Shown: one piece after another, positions 12,401 to 24,400 of the stretch
Position numbering within the stretch: the first letter of the stretch is position 1
How the letters are laid out: every line of letters starts with the position of its first letter
Source: Astropecten irregularis
Lineage: Eukaryota; Echinodermata; Asteroidea; Paxillosida; Astropectinidae
Reading direction: 5' to 3'
Assembly: GCA_963971285.1 (NCBI GenBank)
Contig: OZ020258.1
Coordinates: forward strand, 12,172,614 to 12,236,613
Length of the DNA: 64,000 nt
Notes under the pieces: generated by a model
The model's database searches: none
Seen by the model: only the letters and a program-made list of their open reading frames with translations
What the model was told of the DNA's origin: nothing
Translations under genes and position numbers: made by a program

Positions 12401-15400
12401 AACAAACTATGAAGTATGAAATATCCAAGTACCGTCCCGTGATCGAATATGGAGGTTCAAAAGTGGACATCTACTTTTTTCCTCTCCAAGAGGGACTTTT
12501 CTCCTCTCCAATTTGGAATGGAGCAGGTATTTCATCATTAAAGCTGCTGGATAAGTTGTAGAACAAAGCACTTCACCAGGCTTACTCAGGATTGATGAGC
12601 CTCACAAGTTTGGCATTGTTCCACTGAGTCACAGGAGAAATGCTTCATCTTTTTTTGTTTTTTACTGTCATTTCTTCCTGAAACCATCCATTGCGAAAGC
12701 TGATATTTTACCCCATTGTGCACTTGTCTGAGAGCAATACAATGATCTTCACAGACTAGACATCCATACTGTGTACGTATTCCTAGATCAAAAACAGAGC
12801 TCCATCTCAACTCCTACATACCAAGGACAAGTCGACTGTGGAACTCCCTTCCAACGTCTGCTTTTCCTGCCTCTGCAGATGTGTCTGCCTTTAAGACAAA
12901 AGTGAATGCTTTCCTCATCGGTCAGATGTTTTAAACCATTTTTTTTATCTCTTCAGTTCTATTTTAGCTGTTTATCTGGTGGTCATGGATTAGTTAGGGT
13001 AGCTTAATGGCTGCCTATAGGAGATGGTGACCTGCGAAGTTGACAGCCTACGGGGCACGGGCCCATAAAGTGTGGGGAAACGGCATGCCTAGTCAGGTTG
13101 CGTTTTTTATTTTTCCTGGTAGGGCATAGTGATATAGGGTTACCAACACCATGACCACCGAATGAATCATGTTCTTTTTATGCTGTTCTTTTGCTCCACT
13201 TTTCAGATTTGTATTGCAACTTGCTTCAAGCATTATGCTTTGGGCCACTTTTCATCTTTAGTGATGTTTTCATCAGGTCCCAGAATCCAAGTAAAAGAAA
13301 AAAAAAGTAGCATAAAAAACGGATCGAACGCTTTTGCAAAATGCGCTTTTCTGTACCTTTCTGTTAACAGAAAAGCAGATGACACGTTTTGGTAAATGCA
13401 GTTTTCTGCTTTCTGCTACCAGAAAAGTAAGTGTTACTTTTTATCCGAAACTGGCGGTACAAAAGTAGACATCTGCATTTTCACTTTTCTCACTACCAGT
13501 ACCAGTAAAGCAGATTGGACGTTTTTGATAAATCCACTTTTTTTGTCTGCTTTCAAATAAAGCAGATTGAACGCTTGTGCAGTGGTTCAAAACTGGCCAT
13601 CTGCTTTTCTGCTAGCAGAATCGTAGAAATGAACGTTTTGGATAGATCCACTTTTCTGCTTCTTCCAACAGGACAAAATGTAGGTTCGTTCACAGCTTTT
13701 AATCATTCTCACACAGAAAATACAGATAAGCTTCAGGACTTTAAAAGCGACGTTTGTTTTGAATGGAAGTATTTTGGGGTTATAATATGGAAGGCAGATA
13801 CTTCTCAATTGGGCCCCTTCTAAGGGCCACTTTTAAACCAATGGCCCACAAGCGTTCAATCTGCTTTCTTGAAAGGCAGAAAGGCAAAAAAAAATGGATT
13901 TGTCAAAACGTTAAATCTGCTTTTCAAGTAGTGAGAAAGGTGAAATTCATTTGCTTCTTTGCCATAGCAGAAAAGCAGAAAACTGCATTTTGCCAAAACG
14001 TGCCATCTGCTTTTCTGTTAACAGAAAGGTATAGAAAAGCGCATTTTGCAAAAGCGTTCGATGTGTTTTTTATGCTACTTGGAGAGGAAAAAAGTAGATG
14101 TCCACTTTTGAACCTCCATATTCGATCACGGAACGGTACTTGGATATTTCATACTTTTTTTTGGGGGGGGGGGGGATAAATATCACAACTTATCAAAGAT
14201 AATTTTGTGCGGGTAAAGACTGGAGTTTTTTGAACAAAAGTTTGAATAAATCGATATTTGGGGCAACTTTGGTGCCCCAGGGGGCCCAAAGCCCAGGGGT
14301 GTGCAACTTAAGACGCCCCATTCTCTCATTCGTACATAAAATCCAATAGAAATATGCACTCAAACCTTTTGTACTCAACATTATGATTAAAACCCACCTA
14401 GCTCTCCAACTATGTGTGATGCAGTAGGCTTAGGTGTTAATTCAATTACCATTGCGTGCGTATGTACTAATCATACATGTATGTACATGTATACAAGGAC
14501 TTCAGTTTTTTATTTTTGAAAGCAGGAATTGACTAATTATCTTTCGGAAAAAAGCTCGAAAAGTACGTGTACATAATACGTCAGTTATAAACAGTATTAA
14601 CAAACTTAATCTGGATCAAACCAGTTGCTTGCTCATCCACCTGTTCGACAATCACTCATGGGACAGGTGTTGTTTTTTTAAAGAAGACCATCGAATATGG
14701 AAGCTTGGTGTTTCATGAGAAGAAAATAATTGACAAAGAAAAATTGACTGGAGCGGGGTTCGAATCCTGCTCCATTCAATTTTTTCTTTGTTCATCTTTA
14801 GGCCTTTTCACACAATGCTAAAAAACTGTCAACCATCGAGAAATTCTCTCACGGTTGCGAAATCTTACAAAAGTGTCATCGTGTGAAAGGACACCAATGC
14901 TTGAGAGTGACCGACGTCCCTGGTGAATCCTTGAGAGATTTTGACTGAGGTCCAGACCTACGACAAAATTTCTCAAGAGACCCTTGCGAAGTGCTTTGCA
15001 ATGTGCATACGCGTGTTTTCTCTGCGTAACATGGCCTTTGCAGACCGCGTGCACTCCCGCGTGCTTAATGCGCAACCTCAGCATCGTGATGGTACTAGCA
15101 GCGTTTTACATTCATAAAATGCATAGTTTATCGATCACCTGCGTTCCGTCTCGAGGGAGGCTTGTGAATTGTTACACTGTGCCATGTGAAAGGACGCAAA
15201 AGCAGCCAGCGTAATACCGTTTTGTAAGATTTCGCAACCATGACCAAATTTCTCAATATTTGAGATTTTTTTTAGTGTCGTGTGAAAGGCCTTTTCAATG
15301 ACTTAAAAAATTCAGTCAGTTTCCCCTACTGTTATTTAATGATTATATTGAGAAGAACATTAGGCAAATTTTTTAAATCATTGAAAAGTGAACAAAGAAG

Positions 15401-18400
15401 AATTGAGTGGTGAGCAGGATTCGAACCTGTGACCACCGGAATACCATTCCGGTGCTCCACCAACCCAGCTATTCAGCCCTGTTGGAGGTGTCTCAAATAG
15501 TCTTTGTTTATTTTCCTTTTAAAAATCTTTTAAAGGAATAAGAACAAACTACATTCGGCCAGTTACTTTCTGGAAAAGTAAAAGGCTAAAAATGACAGAA
15601 ATTAGAAACTTGTGAATATTTATCGGTGAGAAATCAAACATCAGAAATGACCCAGCAACTGTTGGTAGAAGTTGATGTGGTTGTCATTTGGGCGTGTGAA
15701 TGAAAGGTAGTATCATACTTTGGTAGCATACCGAAACAGAAATCTGCACAGATTTACCTATAACTTACAGGGTACAAAAAGATGGTGACATGGTAGAAAC
15801 ATACCGTTAAAGTTGTTCTGCCTGAAATGTTGTATTTATCCAGGAAAAGAGTAAAACCAATTGACCAAAAACAATGGGAGACTTTGGAGAATCAGTTTTC
15901 AAGTCAACAGCGCACACGCACGCAATTGTGAGCATGCGCACATTGTTTTGCGCCTGCGCTGTTGTGCGTGCGCTGTTGAGTTGAAGACCGGTTCTCCAAA
16001 GTCTCCCATTTTGATCTTTTAAAGATCAAAAATAAAAAGTGAAAAGACTTTAAGAAATACTGTGGCTGTTTTTCACTGTATTCTCTAAAAGTGGGCACCG
16101 TATTGGACTGAATTTTTCACAGATGACTGTTACTGTATCTTCCTTGATATTTTTGCCCATGAGTCTGCATTTCTATGACAAAAACCAAAGTATGATATAT
16201 TACCTTTAACGGTAAGCTAATTGTTGTGTTTCCATAACTGGATAACCAAAAGAAATGACGTAAAGCAATGTTTATCCCATGTATGTATTTACCCAGCGTA
16301 CAGTGTAGGCGTCGCTGTGGCATGGAATCCACCCTGGCCACATTTAGACATGAACGCCATGACCTTGTTGATATGTTGCCTGATTGTTGATTTAAACTCT
16401 TGGCAATAGAGTTCCTCTATGTTATGTTTTGCGATCACCGGTAAAAACATGTGCTCATGGGCTTTGTTAGCTTGCAGCATTTTAGATGCAGCTCAGCAGT
16501 GGGGTTCCGTTGCAACCCCCCCCTCCCCCTCCATTCAGCCTCAGACCAATGTTATTATTTATATCAGTAAAATGGAGAAAAGAAAAAAAATTGGGCGCCG
16601 TTAACCAAATAATTAATTTCTGTGTATTTTTCAAACCTCTGATTTGATTGTTTGCCATATTTTATTATCATGCCCTATAATTTCAGATAAATCTTCTGAC
16701 AAGAAATCGTCTGTTTTGTAAATGAAGAATTGGAGGCTGTGTCCAAATTCATGTTCATACTAGTCCACTACACGTCCATCGATAAGTTTGCCAGGCCCAT
16801 CTTGTTCATGATTGCGACTCAGTTTAGGACTTGATTTCATTGAAATGGCACTTTTTGATTTCCAACCCCCCCCCCCCTGTTTCCTGAAAGCTAGATCTGC
16901 CCATGCTCAGTCAGGGCTCGAAATATTCACTAGACCGAGGACCTTTTTTTTATGGAGAATTGTTAAGGCATTGAGCTCTAAAAGAAATTGTCGGTTTGCC
17001 ATCTAGCTTTGCTAGAAATGTGTGTGGAGAAAATTAAAAATGGTAGTTGCCACGTAAAGACATATTGTGGAGTGCTGTGGCCTAGTGGCGTGTCGTACTC
17101 AAGGTCTTATGGTCAATCTACAGATTGTGGGTTCGAATCCAGCCATGGGTTAATGGTGCTTGTGTCCTTTTGCAAGACGCTTTGTCACATATTGCTCCTC
17201 TTCACCCAGGTGTAAATGGGTACCTGTGAGGGTAGAGATGGCTTTGTGTGCTTGATTAGCCTTCATGTGCTTTACAGTAGCCGGGGCTATATACTACCCA
17301 GGGAGCTGAGATTGTTTCAGTAATGTAAATGGGCCCGATGACCAGGGATAATAATTAATAGTGTAAAGCGATGTGATACCCTTCTTATTAATTATTATTA
17401 TTATTATCAAAATGTCACCTTTTGATTTTTGCCCCCTGTTTCCTGAAAGCTAGCTCCGCCCTTGCATGCTGCAAGGAGAAAGTTTTTATAGGATGCACTT
17501 TGATGACACACCCAGAATTCCAAATTTGGAAGATCGAAAGCCTGACCTCAATTTGAACCAGTGAAAATTCAGACAGATTGTTTAAGGTAGTATCATACTT
17601 TGGTAAGAAACCAAAATAGAAATGTTCACGGATTTACATATAACTTAAAGGGTATGAAGATGATGCTAGTAGAAATGTACTGTTAAAAATTTGCCACCTG
17701 AAATGGTGTATTTATCCAGAAATTAGTAAAACAACGACTGAAAATCTTTTTGATCTTTTAAAAGATCAAAAATAATAGTGAAAAGACTTAAGAAATACTG
17801 TGGCTGTTTTCACTGTTTTTTCAAAAAATGGGCAATTGGCTCAGGACTGACATTTTCACAGATGACTGTTTCTGTATCTGTCTTGATATTTTTGCCCATG
17901 CATCTCTAATTCTTTGATAAAAACCAAAGTATGATATTACCTTTAAATTGGTCTTCATGATATCCGGCTTGCTTATTTGTTTATTCGTTCATTTCGATTA
18001 CTCTCATCGAAAGTTCGAAACGTCCCTTGAGCTTTGAGAGTTGTTCTATTGGGGTATTTTTTTGGGGGGCAAATACGGGAATCTCTGAATTAGAACCTGC
18101 CGAAATGCAGACGACTTGTCCTTCATTTTTCTGACAACATCCGGCCACCTGTGTTAGATCTGTTAAGAAATTGACCTTGGTCCATAAAATGTGCCTCCCA
18201 CCAAACACATATGAATGACTGGGAAAAACCAAACAACCAAAACCACTTTTCTATAAGTCTGTAAAATAAATTTTTTTCTCGGGTTTTTTTTGGGTGATTT
18301 TGTTTGGATACTAAAAAATTTACAAATTATGGCACAACAAAGCCAGGCATGGGGTGTGTCGGTTAATTCTAGCATAAATCGTGATCTGTCATCCATGGGA

Positions 18401-21400
18401 CACCAATAATCGTACCTAATAAGTCTACGGTGCAAAGTAGACCAAAATCAAACACATCCACAATAGGGGCCGTCCATAAAGTATGTACGCACGAAATGCC
18501 GATGTTTTTTTACCCCCCCTCCCCCTCTGTACGCATGGCGTATGCACTGGTCCCATCCCCCCTCCCCCCTGTACGCATACGAATTCCACATAAGGTTTTT
18601 CACTTCTCGTGGTCCCTTGCTTTAGCATCATTAAAATCTCACCGTAATCCGGGCCAATACCGTTATTGGGACGTCACTTTCAAATTCTGAAATGAATGAC
18701 GAAAGTTTAACAGGTTTCTATACATTTACAGATGGATTTTACTATTTTTTTCCATGTTGAATAAGAAAAAAGAAGGAAAAAACAGAACAATCCCGGTGCT
18801 TTTTTCACGTTTGTTACATCTCTTTTCGCGCGATAATGCTATACAAAAATTTTGTTTGCGTACGGTACGCATTGGCCTGAACCCCCCCCTCCCCCCCTGT
18901 ACGCATGCCGTACGCATCGGTAACAACCCCCCCCCCCCCTCCCTCCCTTCGTGCGTACGTACTTTATGGACAGTCCCGTAGCTAGGCAGCCAGAAAGCCA
19001 TCAACTCGAAGGTACACAAGGACAATGCATTTCATTATGGACATCCAAAACTGCAAAAGAAACTGCTGGAGTCGCATGACTTGTCTGCAAATCCAATTGT
19101 ATTCTCAGGCCTATAACTCTTTGAAAACTTATTCAAGCCTGACGACCTTGCAATATCCGTTGTCTTAATTTCAAATTGTCCCACCTGGATTTTCAGTGGG
19201 AAAATTTGGTCAGTGAGTTGGTGGTTCTGGCTGGGCTGGTCTTTTGATCTTGGGTGTGTTTTTCAGGCGCTGGCAAAATACACGAGTCGTAAATATTATT
19301 TTACCATAGTTTTGTTCCCTCAACTCTTCTCAGGCCCTTACTCATCAAACTCTCTCTATATTTCATTCGACGTGGCCTGAATAAGATATAAAAGGTCACA
19401 GTACAACTTTGTCTGACCACACATGTACATGAAATGATCAACCTGTGAACATTTTAGCTTAATCGGACATCTGAATCACGAAAAAAAAGAAAATAGCGAA
19501 AACCCGATACATTTCTTCTAACACATGAAGAATGGTTTTGATCTTTTACCCCAAGAGCAAAACTGTTTTAGGTCTTTGTTAGACTAATTTCTGGATAAAT
19601 ACAGCATTTCAGGTGGAAATATTTTAATGGTATGTTTCTACCAGCACCATCTTCATATCCTGAGTGAAAGGGGATAACTAAATTAACTCAAGTGAGGGTG
19701 TCCTTTATGTTTGTTCCAAAACTCGTTTGTTTGGACAAACAACCTTTTTAAAAGACACGAAATCTTTATTTCCTTGAAAAACCCATCATCTGATGAACTA
19801 AGATTTCCCATGATGACTGTTTGCACTGTTTGCGAACTGTTAAGTCCATTTTCTGTCTCAAACTCAATAATTTTACGCTGCCTTTAAATTTGAGCCACTA
19901 GATAGAGTTTGTGATTTTTCCTGTAATTTCTTGGTAATTCATGGTAATTCTTAGTAATTCTTAGTAATTTCTTTTAGTAATGCTGTGCAGTATTTCTATG
20001 GAATAATCTTCTTGCACTTGACCTAGTAGTAATAAACCTTTGCTACCAGAGTTTTTGAATTTTTTTCCGACTCACTGTGAAAATAATCGAATTGGATCTC
20101 TCAAAGCTTGACTTTGTGTTCATATTTGGTTCAAATTCTTTCTTGAGTTTCCTGCGTGGAACAAATTTCTGTGCTGAGCAAATTTCTGTACTGAACAGGT
20201 TTATGTGCTGAGCAGATTTCTATGCTGGGTAAATTTCTGTGCTGAGCAAATTTCTGTGCTGAGCAAATTTCTGTGCTGAGCAAATTTCTATGTTGAGCAA
20301 ATTTCTATGCTAAGCAGATTTGAGCAGATTTCTATGCTGAGCAGATTTGTTAGCTGAGAAAATTTCTCCGCTCATCAAATTTCTGCACTAAGCAAAATTG
20401 TACGTGTGCTGAGCCAATTTCCCATCAGAACAAAGCTCTACTTCAGGCTGGTCTTTGGCCCGGATAATTAATTAGACCATGATGTAAATCACAGATTTTA
20501 TTTGACCAACGGACTGCATGAATAATTTGGATCAAATTGACACGTTGTGGAGACCATTAAAAGCCACAACAGTACATGTACATGTACATGCATGTACTGT
20601 GCTCCCTGAAACTGCATAATAATTATGATACAAGGTCATATTGGCCCTTGCATATTATACATGTACACACTGTATACCAGTAGATACAGATACATGACAT
20701 GCATTGTGCATTGTCCATGGCTAATCGATTTTGCAGACTGTATGCCATAAGCAAGACAACTGTAGGGAATTATGCCATACAAATATACCTTAACCTGGCA
20801 ACTACCATTTTTAATATAGGTTTTCCCGCTCATTTTCGGCAAATGAGTGAACAATTTAAACGCTGCGTCATTCCATTTTGCATGAAACTGCAAGGCACCT
20901 CAAAATAGTCATTTCATTTCACTTAATTCATGTAAAAGCAAATTAAACAATGAAGCGTCAGGCAATTTAAAGGTAGTATCATACTTTTTTATCAAAGAAA
21001 TACAGATTCATGGGCAAAAATACCAAGACAGATACAGTAACAGTCATCTGTGAAAATTTCAGTCCCATACGGTGCCCACCTTTTGAGAAAACAGCGGAAA
21101 ACGGCCACAGTATTTTTTAAGTCTTTTCTCTTTTATTTTTGATCTTTTAAAAGATCAAAAAGATTTTCAGTCGTTGTTTTACTAATTTCTGGATAAATAC
21201 ACCATATCAGACGGAAATATTTTAACGGTAGGTTTTTACCAGCACCATCTTCATACCCTGTAAGTTATACGTAAATCTCTGAACATTTCTGTTTTGGTTT
21301 CTTACCAAAGTATATACTACGCTGTGTCATTCCATTTCGCATAACTGCAAGGCACCTCAAAATAGTCATTCCATTTCACTTCATGTACAAGCAAATTAAA

Positions 21401-24400
21401 CAATGAAGCGTCAGGCGATTTAATCAAATTTTAAATTCCATTCGAACAGTATTCAAATTCGTAACGGCTTTTGGCAGCGTGTTAAATTGAATGCCCATTT
21501 TGCATGGCTAAACTGAACGACTGTTGAATTTAATTGAATGCAATGCTTTATAAATACGGATGCATCAAAGTGAAATCCAGTGACTGTTTCAACTGAGGAG
21601 GCAAAATCAAGTGAACACGAATGCGTGAAAATGAAATTGCTCACTCATTTGCCGAAAACTACCAGGAAAACCTATATTTCCACACATATTTCCAGCAAAG
21701 CTAGATGACAAGCCAACAATTTCTTTTAGAGCCCAATGCCTTAATAATCCTCCATCAAAAAAACGAAAGAATCGTGGAAAAACTAGATATGTAAATTTTC
21801 AAGTCATAAAATAATTTTTAAAACCTGTAATTTTTAATGTTCAAAGGCAATATGCATACACAATATGTCTAGAATAAATGTCTGTGCGTGCGGTACATAT
21901 TTAACAGTTCATCTTATGAGCCCAATGATCCTGCATACTAAACAAACAATTTTGTTTTATTTGGGATATTCCATTTTAAATGTGAATTTTCTTTTCCTTT
22001 TTTTATGATGGAGCTGGGAACTCAAACAAAAATGGTCGCCGGTTCGAGTCCCGCTTCAGTCAATATTTCTTTGTTCACTTTTCGATGACTTTGAATTTCA
22101 GTCAATTTCCCTTTTGGGTATTTGATGATTATATTATTTAAAAAGCTGTATCCTCTTTGAGTGATCCCCCATGTACCGTTCCCAGGCATTGCTGCGTGTA
22201 TCATTGAAATGATCCAAGGGGTATGGCGGTTTGTGCTTGGTTTCATGGCTTCTGACTGCCAAACGAACATTTTTAATTGACTATTTAGGACACCACCAAT
22301 GTAGGGCTGGATTGCTCCGTTGGTAGAGCACCTGTACGTTGTTCAGGGGGTCGCCGGTTCGAATCCCGCTCCAGTCAGTTTTTCTTTGTTCACTTTTCAA
22401 TGAATTTGAATTTCCCTTGTGGTTATTTGATGATTATATTATTGAAAAAGCCGTATCCTCTTTGAGTGATCCCCCATGTACCTTTCTCAGGTTGCAGCAT
22501 TGCTGCGTGTATCATTGAAACGATCCCTGGGGTATGGCGGTGTGTGCATGGTTTCATGGCTTCTGACTGCCAAATAAATAAAGATGATTGACTATTGGGG
22601 TCACCACCAACGTAGGGCTGGATGGTAGAGCGCTAGCGCCTGTACAGTGTTCATGATGTTACCGGTTTGAATCCCGCTCCAGTCAATATGTCGACCTTTG
22701 TTCACTTTTCAATGACTTTTAATTCAGTCAGTTTCCCTTGTAGTTATTTGATGATTATAAAAGCCCATATACTTATGTTTAAAACTACCTCTCTCAGTAT
22801 TGCACAAAAAAAAACACTTTCGAAAATGCAACTTTATATAGGCCTACCAGTAGGCTGACGGTAGCACAGTGACATAAATATTTCACTGGTGCTACACAAA
22901 ACCTTACTTTTTCTCAAGGAGGCAACCAGTGTAGTTTTCATTGTCTTTTTCTCCATTTATAGTAGGTGAGAGTTTTTAATGAAGCGTTGATCAACAAAAA
23001 TGAAGCTAAAATGAGCAAAATGTAACATGACTGTAATGAATGTTGAAATGTGGGCTGTGTCCCTAACCAGTACAATGACAATGTGCAATATCATCCCTTA
23101 CAAAAAGAAATATCCAATGGTCTTAGTAAATTGCCAAACCATAATATTAACCATGATTTTTACCACGGTAACCACAGTAAAACTGTGGTAATTCATACAA
23201 TTATGGCTAACCACTATAAACTATGCTTACCATGGTTCTTTTTTAACCATGGTTACCACCGTACAATTTTCAAACCATGGTTACCACTGTACAATTTTTA
23301 AACCATGGTTACCATGGTAGGTTTTTAAACCATGGTTACTGTGATACTTTTGAAACCATGGTTACCACCATACAATTTTAAACTATGGTTACTGTGGAAG
23401 GTTTTTAATCCATGGTTACTGTGATAGTTTTGAAACCATGGTTACCACTGTACAATTTTAAACCATGGTTACCATGGTAGGTTTTTAAACCATGGTTACT
23501 GTGATAGTTTTGAAACCATGGTTACCTCTGTACAAATTGTAAACCATGGTTACCATGGTAGGTTTTTAAACCATGGTTATTGTGATACTTTTGAAACCAT
23601 GGTAACAACCGTGCAATTTTAAATCATGTTTACCATGGTAGGTTTTTCAAACCATGGTTACTTTGATACTTTTTCAAACCATGGTTACCATGATACTTTA
23701 AAAACCATGGTCACCGTGGTACTTTTTTAAATCATGGTTGCCACGGTAATTTTTTTAAACATAGTTACCATGGTACTTTTTAAAAACCATGGATACCATA
23801 GTTATTTTTTTTATAAGGGATGTTTATTGGGAGGATGAACTTTAGGCATTTAATTTTGGTTTTTGTAGAGGCCTTGCCACATTTCCATTGTAAGGTGCAC
23901 CTCCATTGCCAACTGTTTTTGATGGAGGGCAGGGCCTAGGCTTCTCAAGGTGAGAGCCTTGGCGTGGATGTGAACCACCATCAGAATGAAGGGAAGATTT
24001 CAAATTTGAGCAAAATGAGAAATGTGACCTACCATGTTGAGAAAGGTGAATGTGGACGCCAAACAGAGTGTCAGGCTGACTCCGTTTAGGATCCACATGT
24101 CGGGCGATTTCAGGATGTTGCAGTAGTCGGCCACGGTCTCTTTGGGCGTCTTCTTGGTGTGCACGGGAGGTTTGAATGTCGTCTTCTGGTCCGAAGAGTA
24201 GGAGGCGGAGGAGGCCTTCCTGTCCTGGGGTAGGTTAACAGCAGCAGCGATGGGCGGGCTCTGTATGACGGACATGCGACGCTTCTCTGCCGGGGACGGG
24301 CGGAAGGCGAAGGCGGTGAAGGCAGTGAGAAGGACCAAGCCGGCAAACACCCTGAGGGTGTTGTGTAGGCCTATGGACTCCAGACAGCTCTCCATGACAG

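Larger units (their letters stand above)
11155..14411. mobile_element. Large composite fold-back element
   Basis: The right arm 13740-14411 is one continuous sequence. Its inverse occurs on the left in pieces: 11155-11337 (with GGGCTTTGGGCCCCCTGGGG), 12240-12505 (GATCGAATATGGAGGTTC) and 13296-13640. The gaps hold a triple tandem repeat (11338-12239) and a LINE end (12506-13290). The innermost 13296-14080 forms a hairpin of CAGAAAAGCAGAT and ACGTTTTG subrepeats. No transposase seen. No clear target duplication found. Confidence 0.65.
14736..15481. mobile_element. Two head-to-head tRNA-derived SINE pieces, split by a TIR element
   Basis: 14745-14798 carries GGGTTCGAATCCTGCTCC and TTTCTTTGTTCATC. 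After the insertion the same SINE resumes at CAATGACTTAAAA with TCAGTCAGTTTCCCC. From about 15385 a second copy lies inverted (TTGAAAAGTGAACAAAGAAG, then the tRNA-like head). The insertion point TTCATCTTT/CAATGAC matches the uninterrupted copies at 22380 and 26230. Confidence 0.65.

Noticed and set aside
13515-14179. Cysteine- and lysine-rich open frames as genes
   Set aside because: They are translations of the CAGAAAAGCAGA hairpin repeats on both strands.
22303-22375. Functional tRNA gene
   Set aside because: It has tRNA boxes and a good acceptor stem, but the anticodon arm has a mismatch and a non-U at position 33, and the sequence repeats with a SINE-like body.
23140-23816. CRISPR-like array because of short palindromic units
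   Set aside because: The spacers are themselves repeated and the periods are 26-30 bp; it is a minisatellite.
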